Of a stretch of 64,000 nt of DNA, positions 1 to 11,523 are shown piece by piece. This DNA is from Saturnia japonica (Eukaryota > Arthropoda > Insecta > Lepidoptera > Saturniidae). Within the stretch, counting starts at the first letter, position 1. Every line of letters begins with the position of its first letter. A program made the translations under genes and the position numbers. The stretch is taken from NCBI GenBank assembly GCA_033032175.1, contig CM065326.1, forward strand, positions 10,620,001-10,684,000, given 5' to 3'. The notes beneath the pieces were generated by a model. That model was not told the DNA's origin, made no database searches, and saw only the letters and a program-made list of their open reading frames with translations.

Positions 1-1061
1 TAGATACGGCATTGACGCTCTTTACATGGCATCCTGACTGAGCGGCAATTGCCCTGAGTTCACTTTTGACTTGATACCGACGTGGGCGTGGAATCTTTTA
101 TCCTTTTTTGACAACTGAGTTTCCGCCTTACGCTGTGACTTTCTATCCTTTTTGTTACAACATGCTGATAACATTATTTGTGCCATTTTCAATTGCTTTT
201 AGTGAGAATACAACGCGTCTATATATAAAACGTCGTTGATTTTTGTATGAATTAAAAGTTTTTTTAAATCGCAGATGACCGGTCACTCGCTTGTTCGGAT
301 ACCGACGCGGCTGCAAACAATTTTCGCGGTTATTTAGAAGTGACGGTACTTTCGCGCAGAATTTTTGGGAGCCAATTTTGTGACATCCCTATTTTATTGG
401 TTTTTTTATTCCTATAGTTTGGATCAATTCAAACGCGTGTCTATTATGCATAGATAGAGAGTTTTTTTTTGGAAAATTAATTTAAAAAATCAGAACTTAT
501 AAAATGCAGCATTACAATTAGCATTACATTACAGCAGTTACAAAATATCTAAGTTCAAGGATTTCGAAAATAATTTAATATTTTTTTAAATTATTTTTTT
601 ATTTATTTACCTTTAGTCATATTAGGACGAGATTTTTCACCAGGCAGATGCTTAAATGAAATATGTAATACGATATTTTCCGTCGTTAAGGTTGTTTTTT
701 TTTTTTTTTTTTAATTAACTTTAAATATTAGCGGATATTTTAAACCTCAGTTATGCGTCATATCGAGTGTGATTATCGAAGAGGTATTACTTCTATCGCA
801 CGTAAGTACACGCATTCACTATTTTTAAGTTCTAATCAGACAATAAACGTATGTGCTTCACAACAAAGTTGCAAAATCTATTACTTGTGCAAACACTCAA
901 CAACAAAAGCGTCATACTTCAGATTGCACTGAGCAAGAACACTTTAGAAATAACGCTACAAATCGTCTACAGATTAGACACTACTAAAAGACTGTATAAT
1001 CAAAGTTTATAACATTTGAAATCGCAGTTAATTTTTTATACGCAGAAAGTAGAATACCTAC
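1..1061. other. AT-rich intergenic DNA, nothing recognised
   Basis: No convincing coding region, RNA gene or transposon terminus seen. Contains a T-run near 697-712 and other homopolymers. Confidence 0.5.
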
Positions 1062-1169
1062 GAGTTGCGAACGCGGAATGAGTTGTGAACGCGGAACGAG
1101 TCGTGAACTCGCATCGTGTTGTAAACGCGGAACGAGTTGTGAATGCGGAACAAGTTGAGAACGCGAATT
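1062..1169. repeat. 18-bp minisatellite, six units
   Basis: Six head-to-tail units of 18 bp follow the pattern gagttgtgaacgcggaac, with a few substitutions per unit and no length change. Because 18 is a multiple of three, the minus strand reads as a repeating hexapeptide (TTRSAF-like) in a short open frame. The flanks show no coding support, so I treat the frame as a by-product of the period. Confidence 0.85.
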
Positions 1170-2814
1170 GTGTATTATTACAGCACAGTATAATAATATT
1201 TTCATTCCTCCCTTGACTACCTAGTAGCAAGCATCCTCTAATATAAAATCTATCCCCATGCTTTTCGATGTTTTCCTCCAACTGTTGTCGAAAGCCAGTT
1301 AGTTAATATCTTTCTAGTCATAATCTCTATATTATATTATTTTTCAAAGGCCTTTTTAACCTATACGTATGACTACATTAAACGCCATATTATCTCCATT
1401 AATCCTTCATCAAAATAGCTCGACTCCATAGATGGCATTAATGCCAATTTTACGTACAATTAATGTGACGTCAGGATCCGAAAGTTAATTGACTCAGACA
1501 TTTTTTTAAAGCTTATGTACCACACAATTGACAAATAGGTTAAAATTAAAATTTTCCTTCAAAAAAAACTTTTTATTTAAAATATATTCAACTAACATGT
1601 AAGAGACATCATCTATAAAGAATCCGTTTATGTAATATGACAGGTGAATTATAACTTATGTTTTTAACTTGTTAAAATTTTAATTTTAAATTAAATACCC
1701 TATAACTCTATACAATAATATCACTAGGACGCGTCACAGTAGATAAATCAATAAGTAAACACTAGTGCACAATATAAACGGAGTATTGGTAACTGATAAG
1801 CTAGCAACATTGTATCAAGGCCGGTAGATAGCAGCGGGATTGGATTCCTTTTCCTGCAGTACTCTTGTAACGCTCTGCGCTGTTATATTCAACTGGGTCA
1901 ACCATAATAACTATGATAACGTCGACCTTTCGATAATAGAATACATCTTTAATCTCCATCGTTCCTCTTCTTCTTCACCTTTTTATTTAATAACTCTGCT
2001 CCCGGGGATGATTAATATGCCAATTTTACGAACATTTTTCATACACAATTCTGCCAACGTCACGTGAATAAAATATTTTTCATATAGTTATTATTTATAA
2101 TCCACTTCACTTTTGCCGAATAACCAAAACTACGTCACGTAAAATGCCGCCATAATTACTTAATAAAGGGCCAAACAAAATAAGTTTATGAATTAAAATA
2201 AATTTTACCCTACTATGATCAAGATCCCACCAATGCATTCTATATTTTTCACCTTTGTTCGAATTCCCTTGCCAAAATACCTAAGACTGTATTGTCAGTC
2301 CTACTTTTAACGAGCCTTATATTTTTAACCGTAATAGGGAATAGGAGACCGGTCGATATTATCAATAGATATATGTTACTATGACAATTAAAATTCATTC
2401 GACCAACTCTCCACCACGCCATCGCATCTCCAATGCACCCTCCTACCGTTTATTCTAATTTCCCATACTTGCCTATAGCTTTCCAGTTTGCTTTCTTCTT
2501 CCAGATCTGTTCACCTTTGAATCGCCATAAAGAATTATTATGTAGCGATTATAATAAAAAATAATATTGATATTGACATCTTTAATTGCTCGTTCTGGAG
2601 TTTTCGCTCATAATTGTATGAATCATTCGCTATTTGATTTGATTTGTAGCGATCTTGATATTTTGTAATTTGTTTTTGTTTTAGTTGGAATAGTGCTGTG
2701 CTTGTGATGTATTTGTTATTGTAGAATTTTGTGAATGTGTCGTTGATGTGACAATAAATAAATAACACCTCAACAAATCTTTGTACCTATATAAAAAGAT
2801 AACTGACCGACATG
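1170..2814. other. Intergenic DNA, nothing recognised
   Basis: AT-rich sequence without a supported gene. Short open frames here (for example 1840-2067 +) have no recognisable motif, no splice context and are of chance length. Confidence 0.4.
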
Positions 2815-2895
2815 CCCTGGTGAAGCTGTAAAAGCCGTCTGAGGCTTGCGATTTCTTGGGCCCTTTTGGCTAACAGTGTAATCAGATCTAACCGA
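2815..2895 (+). mobile_element. Short (~80 bp) retroposon, copy 1
   Basis: One of four copies in the window of a short element that reads ggtgaagctgtaaaagcc, then a small hairpin, then ggctaacagtgtaatcagat. In this copy the hairpin is AAGCC-gtctga-GGCTT. There is no clear A-tail here. See the copy at 56748 for insertion evidence. Confidence 0.6.
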
Positions 2896-3289
2896 CTGAC
2901 AACGTTCAGCCCAAACTACTGAGGTTAGAACCTTGAATATTTGCATACGGTTTCCTTTAGCACTATAGGTGAGCACTAAAAAAAGATTTTTGGAAATTCA
3001 ACCCCTAAGTGGTAAAAGTTTGTATGAAAATCCGTCATTTTTGAAGATAGATCTATGAAAACTGATTTTTTCAATGCCACCGAACCGAACGATAGTAATT
3101 GTTTATCGACTTTCGTCAATAACGTAAGACGTTAAAGTTGTGACGTGACTTCAAAAAAAATAGGACATAACTCAACATGAATCGAACCAAACCGCGGGCA
3201 AAGTGCTAGTTAGCTATGAAATGCAAAATGAATCTTTCCAAATCTGACCGTTAGTTCCAGAGATTAACGCGTTCAAACAAACAAACACC
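2896..3289. other. Probable old repeat DNA
   Basis: Non-coding. The stretch around 3020 (tttgtatgaaaatccgtcat) resembles dispersed lepidopteran repeat sequence from general knowledge, but I see no second copy in this window that would define its borders. Confidence 0.3.
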
Positions 3290-3499
3290 AAGACAATTTT
3301 TAACCGAAAAGAAAACCAAATTGAATGATTTTGAGGAGTTCCTTTTTGTATCTTCGAAGTCGAAGGGACATTACCAATCAAATTTAAATGGGACCATCGC
3401 TGAAGTATCCCCTTTCCAACAAAAAAAAAAAAGAATCATCTAAATTGGTTCATAAACAAAGAAGTTCTGGCTTAACATCCATAAAAAAATATATATGTA

Positions 3500-4128
3500 C
3501 TAGCTGGTACCCGCGACTTCGTATGCGTATTATTGGATATCACTATTTGTGTGCCAAATTTTATCTAAATCCGTTCAGCTGTTTTTGCGTGATTGAGTAA
3601 TAAACATAGAAACTTTCCATTTATTATAATTGTAGTATAACACTGGTTAAGCTATGACTTTTACTGGGATAAAAAGTACCCTATCTGTTATTCCAGGTCA
3701 TAAACTATCTGTGTGCCAAATTTGATCTAAATCCGTTCAGCTGTTTTTGCGAGATTGATTAACAAAGCTACAAACTTTCCATTTTATTATATTTGTAGGA
3801 TAACACTGGTTAATCTATGACTTTTACTGGGTTAAAAAGTACCCTGTTTGTTATTCTAGGTCATAGACTATCTGTGTGCCAAATTTCATCTAAATCTGTT
3901 CAACCGTTTTTGCTTGATTGAGTAACAACGCTACAAACTTTCCATCTATTATATTTGTAGGATAACACTGGTTAATCTATGACTTTTACTGGGATAAAAA
4001 GTACCCTATATGTTATTCCAGATGAGATTGTCCTCCTGTATGTCATTGAGATCTGTTCAGCCGTTTTTACGTGATTGAGTAACAAACATCCAAACATACA
4101 CACTTTTACATTTATTATATTAGTAAGA
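3500..4128 (-). mobile_element. Non-autonomous Helitron, family C, with internal tandem repeats
   Basis: On the minus strand it begins TCTTACTAATATAATAAATG and ends gcgggtaccagCTAG followed by T. These are the TC start, CTRR end and 3' T host base expected of Helitrons. Its borders are confirmed by comparison with unoccupied copies of the host repeat (family E). The interior is filled by a ~162-bp tandem repeat. There is no coding capacity, so mobility would need a rolling-circle Rep/helicase supplied elsewhere. A short piece of the same terminus recurs at 52441-52479. Confidence 0.75.
3549..4076. repeat. ~162-bp tandem repeat inside the Helitron, about 3.3 units
   Basis: The landmark gtgtgccaaattt recurs near 3549, 3713 and 3874, giving periods of ~164 and ~161 bp. 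Each unit also carries aacactggttaa and tatgacttttactggg. The fourth, partial unit diverges after about 4020. Confidence 0.85.
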
Positions 4129-4184
4129 ATACATTCGAATACAGAACCTCATTCTTTTTTTTTGGAGACGGTTAAAAAGGAAAT

Positions 4185-4300
4185 CTAGCCTGTATTCCCC
4201 GAACGGTTAGGCAGAGGGGTACTAATGTACACCCACTGTTCACCGGGTATGTTTTTAGTTCACACGTAATAGGGAGCGAATAATGGTAATCAATAATTAA
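4185..4300 (-). mobile_element. tRNA-derived SINE, 3' fragment
   Basis: Matches the 3' half of the SINE at 57048 in reverse orientation: cctgtattccccgaa, gttaggcagagg, gtactaatgtacac, taatagggagcga. The tRNA-like head is missing. Confidence 0.6.
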
Positions 4301-5004
4301 GAATTCAGAATACAAGCTGAATATGGGAACATGACCGAGTGACCTGCGCTCTGACCCGGCCACAGCGGCGCGGGAGGCTCGGCGGGTGACCTCGTGGTCG
4401 ATTGCATCAATTAACTCACATACAAACAAACGATATTTATAAACAATAGATCAGTATTACTCAGCCCTTGGACCACAAATTTTTTTACACTGCAACATTA
4501 TTTTGGTAACTAGCGTCTCGCAGTGATTTAATCTGAGTTTTTTTTTTTATAGTACCACGGTAAAGTAACCTCACTGTGCCTGATGGTGAGCACAGTACAA
4601 TCCGAAAAACAACGGTGACCACTAAGAGATCAAAAATTAATTGCTAGTCGCCGCTGTCATTACGACCTGATACCGAAACACGACAAACCAAACGAACTAC
4701 TCTCAATGGTTTGTCACCATGAGATTCCATGATCATGTTCTTTTTCTATAGTACAAAGGTGGCAAGGCAAACAAGTTTACGACCCACTGTGTGACTAGCG
4801 CGTTGGCGACCTTGAATCCCTCTACCATAAAGAGTTCTGGAAACCCTAGTCATCGCAAATAGTTAATGGTTTGCCGGACAAGTTCAAGGACCATGTCAAA
4901 CGAGCTTTACTGTCAAAAGGTTATTATAGAATGGATCGTTATGTGTATGATAGTGATGCCTGGAAGTAACTCCCTTTCTGTGCATCCACATCTGTAAAGT
5001 TGAC
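4301..5004. other. Non-coding DNA with a dispersed repeat fragment
   Basis: Around 4748-4860 the text caaaggtggcaaggcaaaca, gcgttggcgaccttgaatcc and gttctggaaaccct parallels 63583-63720. It is a degraded copy of that repeat. The remainder is unexplained and non-coding. Confidence 0.45.
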
Positions 5005-5150
5005 AAAAAAAAAATAAACATGATTGAGTTTCTTATCGGTTCTTGTCAATGTCTGGGAAGTTTTTCGAACCGGCAGTATTGTTTTGACGTTCAAAAGTGC
5101 CTTCTCAGGGCCTAAATTAAATAAAGATTATTTTGATATTGATTTTAAAC
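5005..5150 (+). mobile_element. Probable LINE 3' tail
   Basis: The text runs ggttcttgtcaatgtc, then cgaaccggcag, then gacgttcaaaagtgcct, and ends aataaagattattttgatat. This matches, from general knowledge, the 3' end of a common lepidopteran LINE that terminates in short TTTGA-type repeats. No coding part is preserved. Confidence 0.45.
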
Positions 5151-6299
5151 ACAACACTAGGTTATTCGACTACCAGTCGGACTACCACGAGTAGAGATAA
5201 ATCTCCAAAAAAAATTCTCTATACCCTACCTCTCTTGGTGGTGACGACTCAGTCGTATACAAGTACCGTACCAAAGTACCAACCCTCACGATTACTTGAT
5301 AGTGGGTATCTGGATATACACACCGGCTGATTACGAAATGCGTGCCACTCGGCTCATTACATTTACATTACTTCCAACAATTATTTGCCTTTTCGTCCAT
5401 CATAATATTTATGTACTAGTTGGCAAGCATCCCAATCGTTACACGTAAGTAAGAAAATAGTAATTATAACAATTTACAACTGTACGAACAGTTCAGTTGT
5501 TTATTGCATTGCAAACAACTGAAACCGTCTCTCATTGTTTGAACAGTCTTCCACAGTAACGCGTTTTATCACAAAACCAACACATTTTAAACTACACTAA
5601 AAATGGGTAAGCAAACACCGACGTATCAAAATATGTAACAATTAAGACAATACAAATTACATTATCTTAGTGTAATGTTATTAGAGAGAGAAAGTGAAGA
5701 TTATGCAGAAGTATTTAGAGGTTGACGTGAAGATTCTATCAGTGACACCATGTTCCACGAAATGACCAAATGTTTTCCGTTGATTTATTCGGATATTAGA
5801 ACATAGCTGCATCTACAACTTGTAAGAATGTAACTTTAAGCGACGAGTTAAATTCAAAGATCTCAAAACAATCAACGAGGCCGCCATTTTCAAGAGATAA
5901 ATTTGAACATCGAACTTCGAAAGCCAACATCGAAATCTGCAACAGTTCGTAATGTTGAGTACGCGCCATATAGAGATGAGCGTTAACAGAAAAACATCGG
6001 AAAGTAAACATTGATGTCTGATAAGTATCGAAACAAAAACATGGCAACCCAAGTGGGTGTATGTTTTTTTTTGGATGTTGCGTCTAAAGTTACACGCAAT
6101 TATTTTTTTTGGTACTTACTCGGTATACTACTACTTCTAGTGTTGACAACCTTTTATTAATGAAAACTTATTATAATGTTTCTGTTAATTTTTTGCTTCA
6201 GTACGGACCCTCGAACTCCATTTACAACACACAACTATGGACTTCAATTTTTTCGATCATAATATCGATGTATCGATGTTTTTTCTCAGTCATTTCACT
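5151..6299. other. Intergenic DNA; contains an ACATCGAT-rich repeat piece
   Basis: No supported gene. The stretch 5985-6062 (aaaacatcgg...taaacattgatgtc, tatcgaaacaaaaacat, gtgggtgtatg) parallels 49200-49290, so it belongs to a dispersed repeat rich in ACATCGAT words. Confidence 0.4.
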
Positions 6300-6790
6300 C
6301 TTGACTGAGTGGTCGTGAAGTATAATCAGGGTCTCGATCGGCCGTTAGTCTAGACCACTCACGCAATGGACCGCTTAGAACAGAGGCAAACTTAATCTGA
6401 TTTATCCCCCGCATGGGTGCCCTTCCATGCATTCTTGAACCTTCTATTTTGCTCTGCAAGATCAAGCACTCCAAAGAACCTTGGCTTCGTCGCGACACAT
6501 GCACGAAAAACTTAAGCGTGCGAACTTGTACCACTTGCGATAGACGCTGCTTAATACCAAGTTCTTAAATTATCATGACATTGGTGCGAAATCTGATCCA
6601 CGATACTCAAAACATTCTCTTCTAGCACCACATCTCTAGAGCGTCGATCTTTTTATTTTCCACCTCTCACAGTGTCCATGTCTTTGCAGCGTACATATAT
6701 TATAGGGAATACTAGTGTTTAAAAAATTCTGGTTTTAGTGACTTTAGCAATATTTCTGTTCATCCATATCTTATTGTGCTTGTCCATCGC
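6300..6790 (-). pseudogene. LINE reverse-transcriptase C-terminal fragment
   Basis: The minus-strand translation, over several frames, follows the conserved C-terminal tail of an insect non-LTR retrotransposon ORF2. In order it reads TLVFPI near 6700, KIDALEMWC and a stop near 6650, VSW, ELGIKQRL, VRTLKFF.HVSRR, LQSKIEGSR, then GRAP...NQIKFA, ending near 6300. Internal stops (within EMWC*KRMF*) and frame changes show it is dead. The endonuclease and RT catalytic domains are absent, so this is a 5'-truncated, decayed insertion. The clade is uncertain because the tail is shared by several lepidopteran LINE groups; RTE-like or jockey-like are both possible. Confidence 0.7.
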
Positions 6791-7794
6791 AGATCTAGTG
6801 ATAACAATTCGCCTCTTTACTCCATCGATGTTTTGGAACCTAATAATATCTATGTCAGAACATCGATCCACCGCCACCTTAAAAAGCAATATTATCTCAG
6901 TGATTCATAAGCATAACAGATTACTTGTTTTACAACCTCCAATCGCTACATACACTTCGTTAAGCGTCCAAAATATAACAATTTAAAAAATCGATAATTC
7001 GTCCTGATTTTTTTTTTACAGAAACCGATCAATCGATAAGGATAATGATCGCTATTAAATAAAATTGAATACATACACAGTGAATACATTGTTCACTAGA
7101 ATACAACATTCCATTAATCGTAGCCACTTCTAATAATAAACTTACCTAACTATTGGTAGTTTGCTTTACTCGAGGTGGAATTTTTAGATAACAGAAGGTC
7201 GTGAATACACATGTGTGTAGGTGACATGCCACGCACTACGGGCAAGCCGGCTCTGAGTATCTGAGATACTGTGTAAAAATAAGACGAATTGCATTCTAGA
7301 GAAACGCTTAGTGAATTACCGGTTAAGTTTTTAGAACCGGGGTAAAAATTTGAAATAGGTGTTCCTTTTCTCCAAAATTTGTTATTTCTATATGCGACGG
7401 GAATTCCCCTGTCAAAGACATAACATACTATGCACGCGTTCTAAAGTCAATTTAAGATGTGTTCCAAAACCAAATCAAAAGTCAATTTATGACACGCTCT
7501 GAATGCTAGATGCTTTAAGACAGTTTTTTTTTTCAATCAACAAATACCTACCTACCTATGTTATGAATTTTTTTTAATTATTTTTGACTGGTTTTTCATA
7601 CATTATCTGTCAAAACGTCAAAATTATTCCTCATATCATAACTTCTTTTAGAAAGTTATCTGACTATTGAAAAACCGGCTTTTAGGGAAACAAATTATTG
7701 CTGTATAAGAAACCAAACAAGTATAGGTAGGTATCCGGTCCCGTCCCCACCACCCGATCCAGAACTGTTTGTATGATTCTATACTAACATCGAA
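6791..7794. other. Intergenic DNA, nothing recognised
   Basis: AT-rich, no supported gene or transposon terminus. Confidence 0.4.
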
Positions 7795-8116
7795 TCTATA
7801 CAAATAAACAACTCAAGAGATAATTTTTTCTTTGTTTGTTGGACCGCGCTAATCTCTGAATCCAACAATTGAATTTATTACTGGTTATTGGATTTTGCAA
7901 TTGGTAGCCTATTTATTGAGGAAGGTTATAGGTTATATAAGAAACGCTGCGGCCCCTGAAGAGCGGAGTAGTAATTTTAAACGTCAAGCAATTTAGAAAG
8001 GTGCAGGCAAGCACGGGAAGTGCGAACACCGGGTGCGTTGGTGGCGCTCCGGCGCGGCGGCGCAGTTGAATTATTATCATACATTTAACACCGGTGAAAC
8101 CGTGGGGCAAAGCTAG
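7795..8116 (+). mobile_element. Non-autonomous Helitron, family B
   Basis: Starts TCTATACAAATAAACAAC directly after A and ends accgtggggcaaagCTAG directly before T, the A|TC...CTAG|T arrangement of Helitron insertions. The interior holds the family B landmarks gcgctaatctctga, aggttataggtta and the GC-rich block ggcgcggcggcgc. Length is 322 bp with no coding capacity. Confidence 0.75.
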
Positions 8117-9074
8117 TTTAATATAGTTTTAACTGTATACAGCCCCAGATCTACGAATTTTCCGAACCAGGGCAACAATCCGAGATTGACGCTATTCTTT
8201 CCACCTTTTTTTTGCTCCCTTGAACGACTGGTAGGGAATGTTTTTTAGCATTAAGTCCTCCAATTATACTTTTATATAGAATACAGAATATAATATATAT
8301 AATAGGGAAACAAGTTGTTGTCGTAAAATTACCCCGGTTTGAGCCTCAATAAATTCAGGGACTGTTTGTAGGAACATTATACAAGTGCTAGTTTTGGTGT
8401 GTTTAACAACAAACATACCTATACGTTTATGTAATCAAGTTTTGAGAAATAAATAGGAAGAGTACCCATAGCATCGATATTGATAAATAGGAACTAGTTA
8501 AAACAGAATACATAACTTTTTATAGACTTTATATGCAATAACAAAAAACCAGTTTGCCTCGTTGAGACGTTCAGAAATGTCAACTTGTTCTACATAATCT
8601 AGACTTAACATAAGTTAGGCTTTAGGCTTAGCATGTTACCAACTTAAGCTTCATCGTATTTTCACGTCAAATAAAAGTATTTGAAAAAAATTTCGCGTGC
8701 AGCACCGTACACGTGATAGAAGTGATAAAAGTAAAAACTTCTTAAAAAGGAGACGCGGATAACTTATACTATGTATTAGATACCTATACAATGTATAGCT
8801 ATCTTTCTCCTTCTCTTTACTATATATCTTTCTTCTCTCTCTCTCTCTCATGTAACGAAATGTACCTAAACGATTCATCAGTCCTTGAAATAACACTATC
8901 AACTCTCGTCCAATTATCAAATCGCCGCATAAGAAGTTTCACGTCATAAAATTGTTAAATATAAAAAAATAAGGATATAGAGATCTAATAGACACATTGC
9001 ACAGTGGACACTCGACAGAAACACAGCGAATTAATTTCCAGAAACAAGAACCCAATAGCAAAACACATTCACAC
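8117..9074. other. Intergenic DNA with a (TC)n microsatellite
   Basis: No gene recognised. A pure TC microsatellite lies at about 8828-8849. Confidence 0.45.
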
Positions 9075-9319
9075 CAGTGGCGTAACTAGGATGGGAAGGC
9101 GATTCGCACAGGGTGACATCCGACCTTGAAAAACAATGAAAATTTATACATACCATCACAGTATCTAGAAGTTCTTAGGTTTCTGATGGACGATAATAAA
9201 AGAAATGAATAACCATCTGGAAAGCCAGCAGATATTTAACTTTTTCCTCTCTAGCCGCTCCCGAAGGTGCTCTTTATGATTTGCCGCCCCATGTGCCACC
9301 CATACTAGCTATGCCACGG
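9075..9319. mobile_element. hAT-type MITE with 8-bp target duplication
   Basis: The left end CAGTGGCGTAACTAG and the inverted right end CCGTGGCATAGCTAG form terminal inverted repeats typical of hAT elements. The flanking octamers are ATTCACAC (9067-9074) and ATCCACAC (9320-9327), a 7/8 match of the 8-bp length expected of hAT transposases. At 245 bp with no open frame it is a miniature non-autonomous element. Confidence 0.75.
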
Positions 9320-9861
9320 ATCCACACCTCGAAAAGCGTAATTTAAATTATATATACCCATTCTTTATCGGAGTTCAAACTGGTAAGTGAAGTCAGTATG
9401 TCGGTTCTTCTCCGTCAGTCGCGATACAGAGAACGCTCTCGAATCAGATTTTAAGGTTCTGTCTATTTATATATATATTTCGAATTACAGATAAACAATA
9501 CCGATAAGGGCGATAACTTAATCAATAAAACTCTGCTATCATTTTATCCAGGGTATCGTCATGCAAACGGTATTTATTCCGGAAGTACGCACTACGATCA
9601 GGCGATTCATAGGATCAGGAAAGGAAATAAAAATTTCCAAAAGGATTATAACAGGTAAATTTTATAAAAAAGAATCTAATTGATAAATAAAGAGCTAATC
9701 ATTAATAAAAATATACTTTAACACTAAGTTTATGGACCACACGGGCGGAACTGCAGGCACAGCTAGTTTCTATATGTATAGATTTTGGAAAAATCTTATT
9801 ACCATATTTATTAAGAACGAGAGTTATAAAGTAAATTATTTAACTTGTAAATAAGTTATGG
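9320..9861. other. Intergenic DNA, nothing recognised
   Basis: No supported gene. Around 9725-9770, ggaccacacgggcggaactg...cagctagtt looks like a decayed Helitron 3' terminus, but no matching 5' end is placed. Confidence 0.35.
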
Positions 9862-10460
9862 GAAAATCTCACCATTTCTCACTTAAGTGAGAGAGGGCAG
9901 TAAAAAAAACTCACGTCAACTGTTTAATTTTAAGAATATTGTTGGATATATCACAATTACTCACCAGTTTTGATGATACTTGGATTCCACCAGATTCACA
10001 GTTTTTGGATTTTTATTAAATTTATGTCGGCAACGGTCTTCGTGCCGGTGCGCGCGCGCGAGAAGAGACGGTTGGAATAGGAAGGGGTAGGGGGGTGAAA
10101 GGAGCACCAAAATGGTTGGCAACTGCGATCCACCAATCAAATTGGCCCATATTGAAACGTGTACGTTTTGTTCCGTTTTATGCCGACTTTGACTGAACAA
10201 ATATACATTGCTATAAACAGATATCTTTTTGTATTAACAAAAAGCATTAGTAAGGAAGTGTTCAAAAATTACGTCAGCAAAAATAAAAGAGAGGCCTAGC
10301 ATAATCTCACCATTTGTAATTTAAGTTAGAGGGGGACAATAAAAAATCTTACGCCGTGTGTTTTATTTTTAAATATATATGGTGAATCTCACGTAAAGGT
10401 GAGAGTTTCCTACCATATCTCATCAAAGGGAAGGGGAATCCAAACACCCCCCCCCCCCCT
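9862..10460. repeat. Two related TCTCACC-containing repeats and a C13 run
   Basis: Two similar ~60-bp stretches start at 9862 (aaaatctcaccatttctcac, agagagggcagtaaaaaa, ctcacg) and 10302 (ataatctcaccatttgtaat, agagggggacaataaaaa, cttacg). They are probably ends of one repeat family. A run of 13 C lies at 10447-10459. The sequence between them shows no gene. Confidence 0.5.
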
Positions 10461-11104
10461 TAATAAACGTTCATAAAACTGTAGCCAGTGCAATTTTATA
10501 TTCATAGGTAATGCTTATATGCATTTAACGCACGTATAATCTTCCTCAATTATTCCTCACGTCCTATCATGTCCTACGAGGAGTCGCACACTTTCTTAAC
10601 GAAAGTCTAAGGCCCAAGTTCTAAGGTGAAGGAATGTAACATCTCCTGCTTCGGTCGAGAGGATAACTGGACAAAAAAACAGTCAACCATACGTTACACC
10701 ATAGAAATATTTATGACCTTATATACTCCATAAATATTCATATACTAAAAGACCCACGGCTTCACCGGCGTTAAATTTTTCAAATAACTCGGCAATCCGA
10801 AACACCCATGTAGGCTACCGTTGATCTAGCTTCCCGTACTTGCCACTTTTCTTTTCTTATAATATTGACGGTCGCTGCTGTCATGGTGGCCTGCATAAAT
10901 ATCTCTATTCTTGCCAGATTGCTCGACGTTCATAGTTACTACTCTGCACCTTCTTTATACTTATAGTCAATTTCTAGAAAAAGCAAGTTCTCGATACATC
11001 TTCGACGTATTTTCAATGGACTACAAAAATCACTAAAGCCGGAAGATTTGAATACATGATGCTAAATCGGTTTCCCAAAGTTTTAGTGCCTACCGTTTAA
11101 GTAA
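10461..11104. other. Intergenic DNA with a minor repeat
   Basis: The text ttgccagattgctcgacg-ttcatagttact near 10912 recurs near 30650, indicating a dispersed repeat fragment. No gene seen. Confidence 0.4.
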
Positions 11105-11523
11105 CTAGCTGTATCCGTGGCTTCGTTCGCACATGCGTGAATCATGCTCCCTGCTCCCGGCTATTTAAAAATTCTTATTGTGGGTTTTCCTTAGAAGATA
11201 AATATATACTCTCGCTGACTTTTTTGTAGATCTATTTAATGTCTACAATAGTGCAGTACATTAAGTTGATATATATCTCTTATGGTTTACTCAGCGTAAG
11301 TCATTTATACGCTCGAATTGATTCTCCATGACCAGTTTTTTTATCTGCTCGGAAAACCTTATTATTTTTCTAATATAAAAGTAGCCTAAGTTACTCCTTA
11401 TAACATCAGCTATCTACCAGTGAAAGTCCCATCAAAAAAGGTTCTAACAGTTTCGGAGATTACTCGGAACAAACAAACAGACAAACAAAAATTTTAAAAA
11501 TGGGTATTTTTATATTTTGTTAT
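11105..11523 (-). mobile_element. Helitron family A, 5'-truncated
   Basis: The 3' terminus CTAG lies at 11105-11108 (minus strand) next to the gaagccacggatacag block. The body matches the complete copies at 31923 and 45966 in reverse: gggtgttcctt-like text, taaaccataagag, ggctacttttat, ggagattactcggaac. The TCTATAC 5' end is missing. Confidence 0.7.

Larger units (their letters stand above)
3290..4178 (+). repeat. Dispersed repeat family E, split by a Helitron
   Basis: About 220 bp of repeat lie in two pieces, 3290-3499 and 4129-4178. The left piece has caatgattttgagga-like text, tatcttcgaag and gggacca. The right piece has acattcgaat and the terminal ggagacggttaaaa. Uninterrupted copies at 16190, 21540, 24190 (reverse) and 30890 show both halves joined, so the 3500-4128 segment is a later insertion. 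No coding capacity; class unknown. Confidence 0.7.

Noticed and set aside
3549..4076. Regularly spaced repeats suggesting a CRISPR-like array
   Set aside because: Units are ~162 bp and directly contiguous, without unique spacers, and lie within a eukaryotic Helitron.
8651..8920. 89-codon minus-strand frame
   Set aside because: Largely low-complexity (TC microsatellite translating to RERERR) with no motif.
10447..10459. C13 homopolymer as a biological signal
   Set aside because: Short homopolymers are common and often length-uncertain in assemblies.
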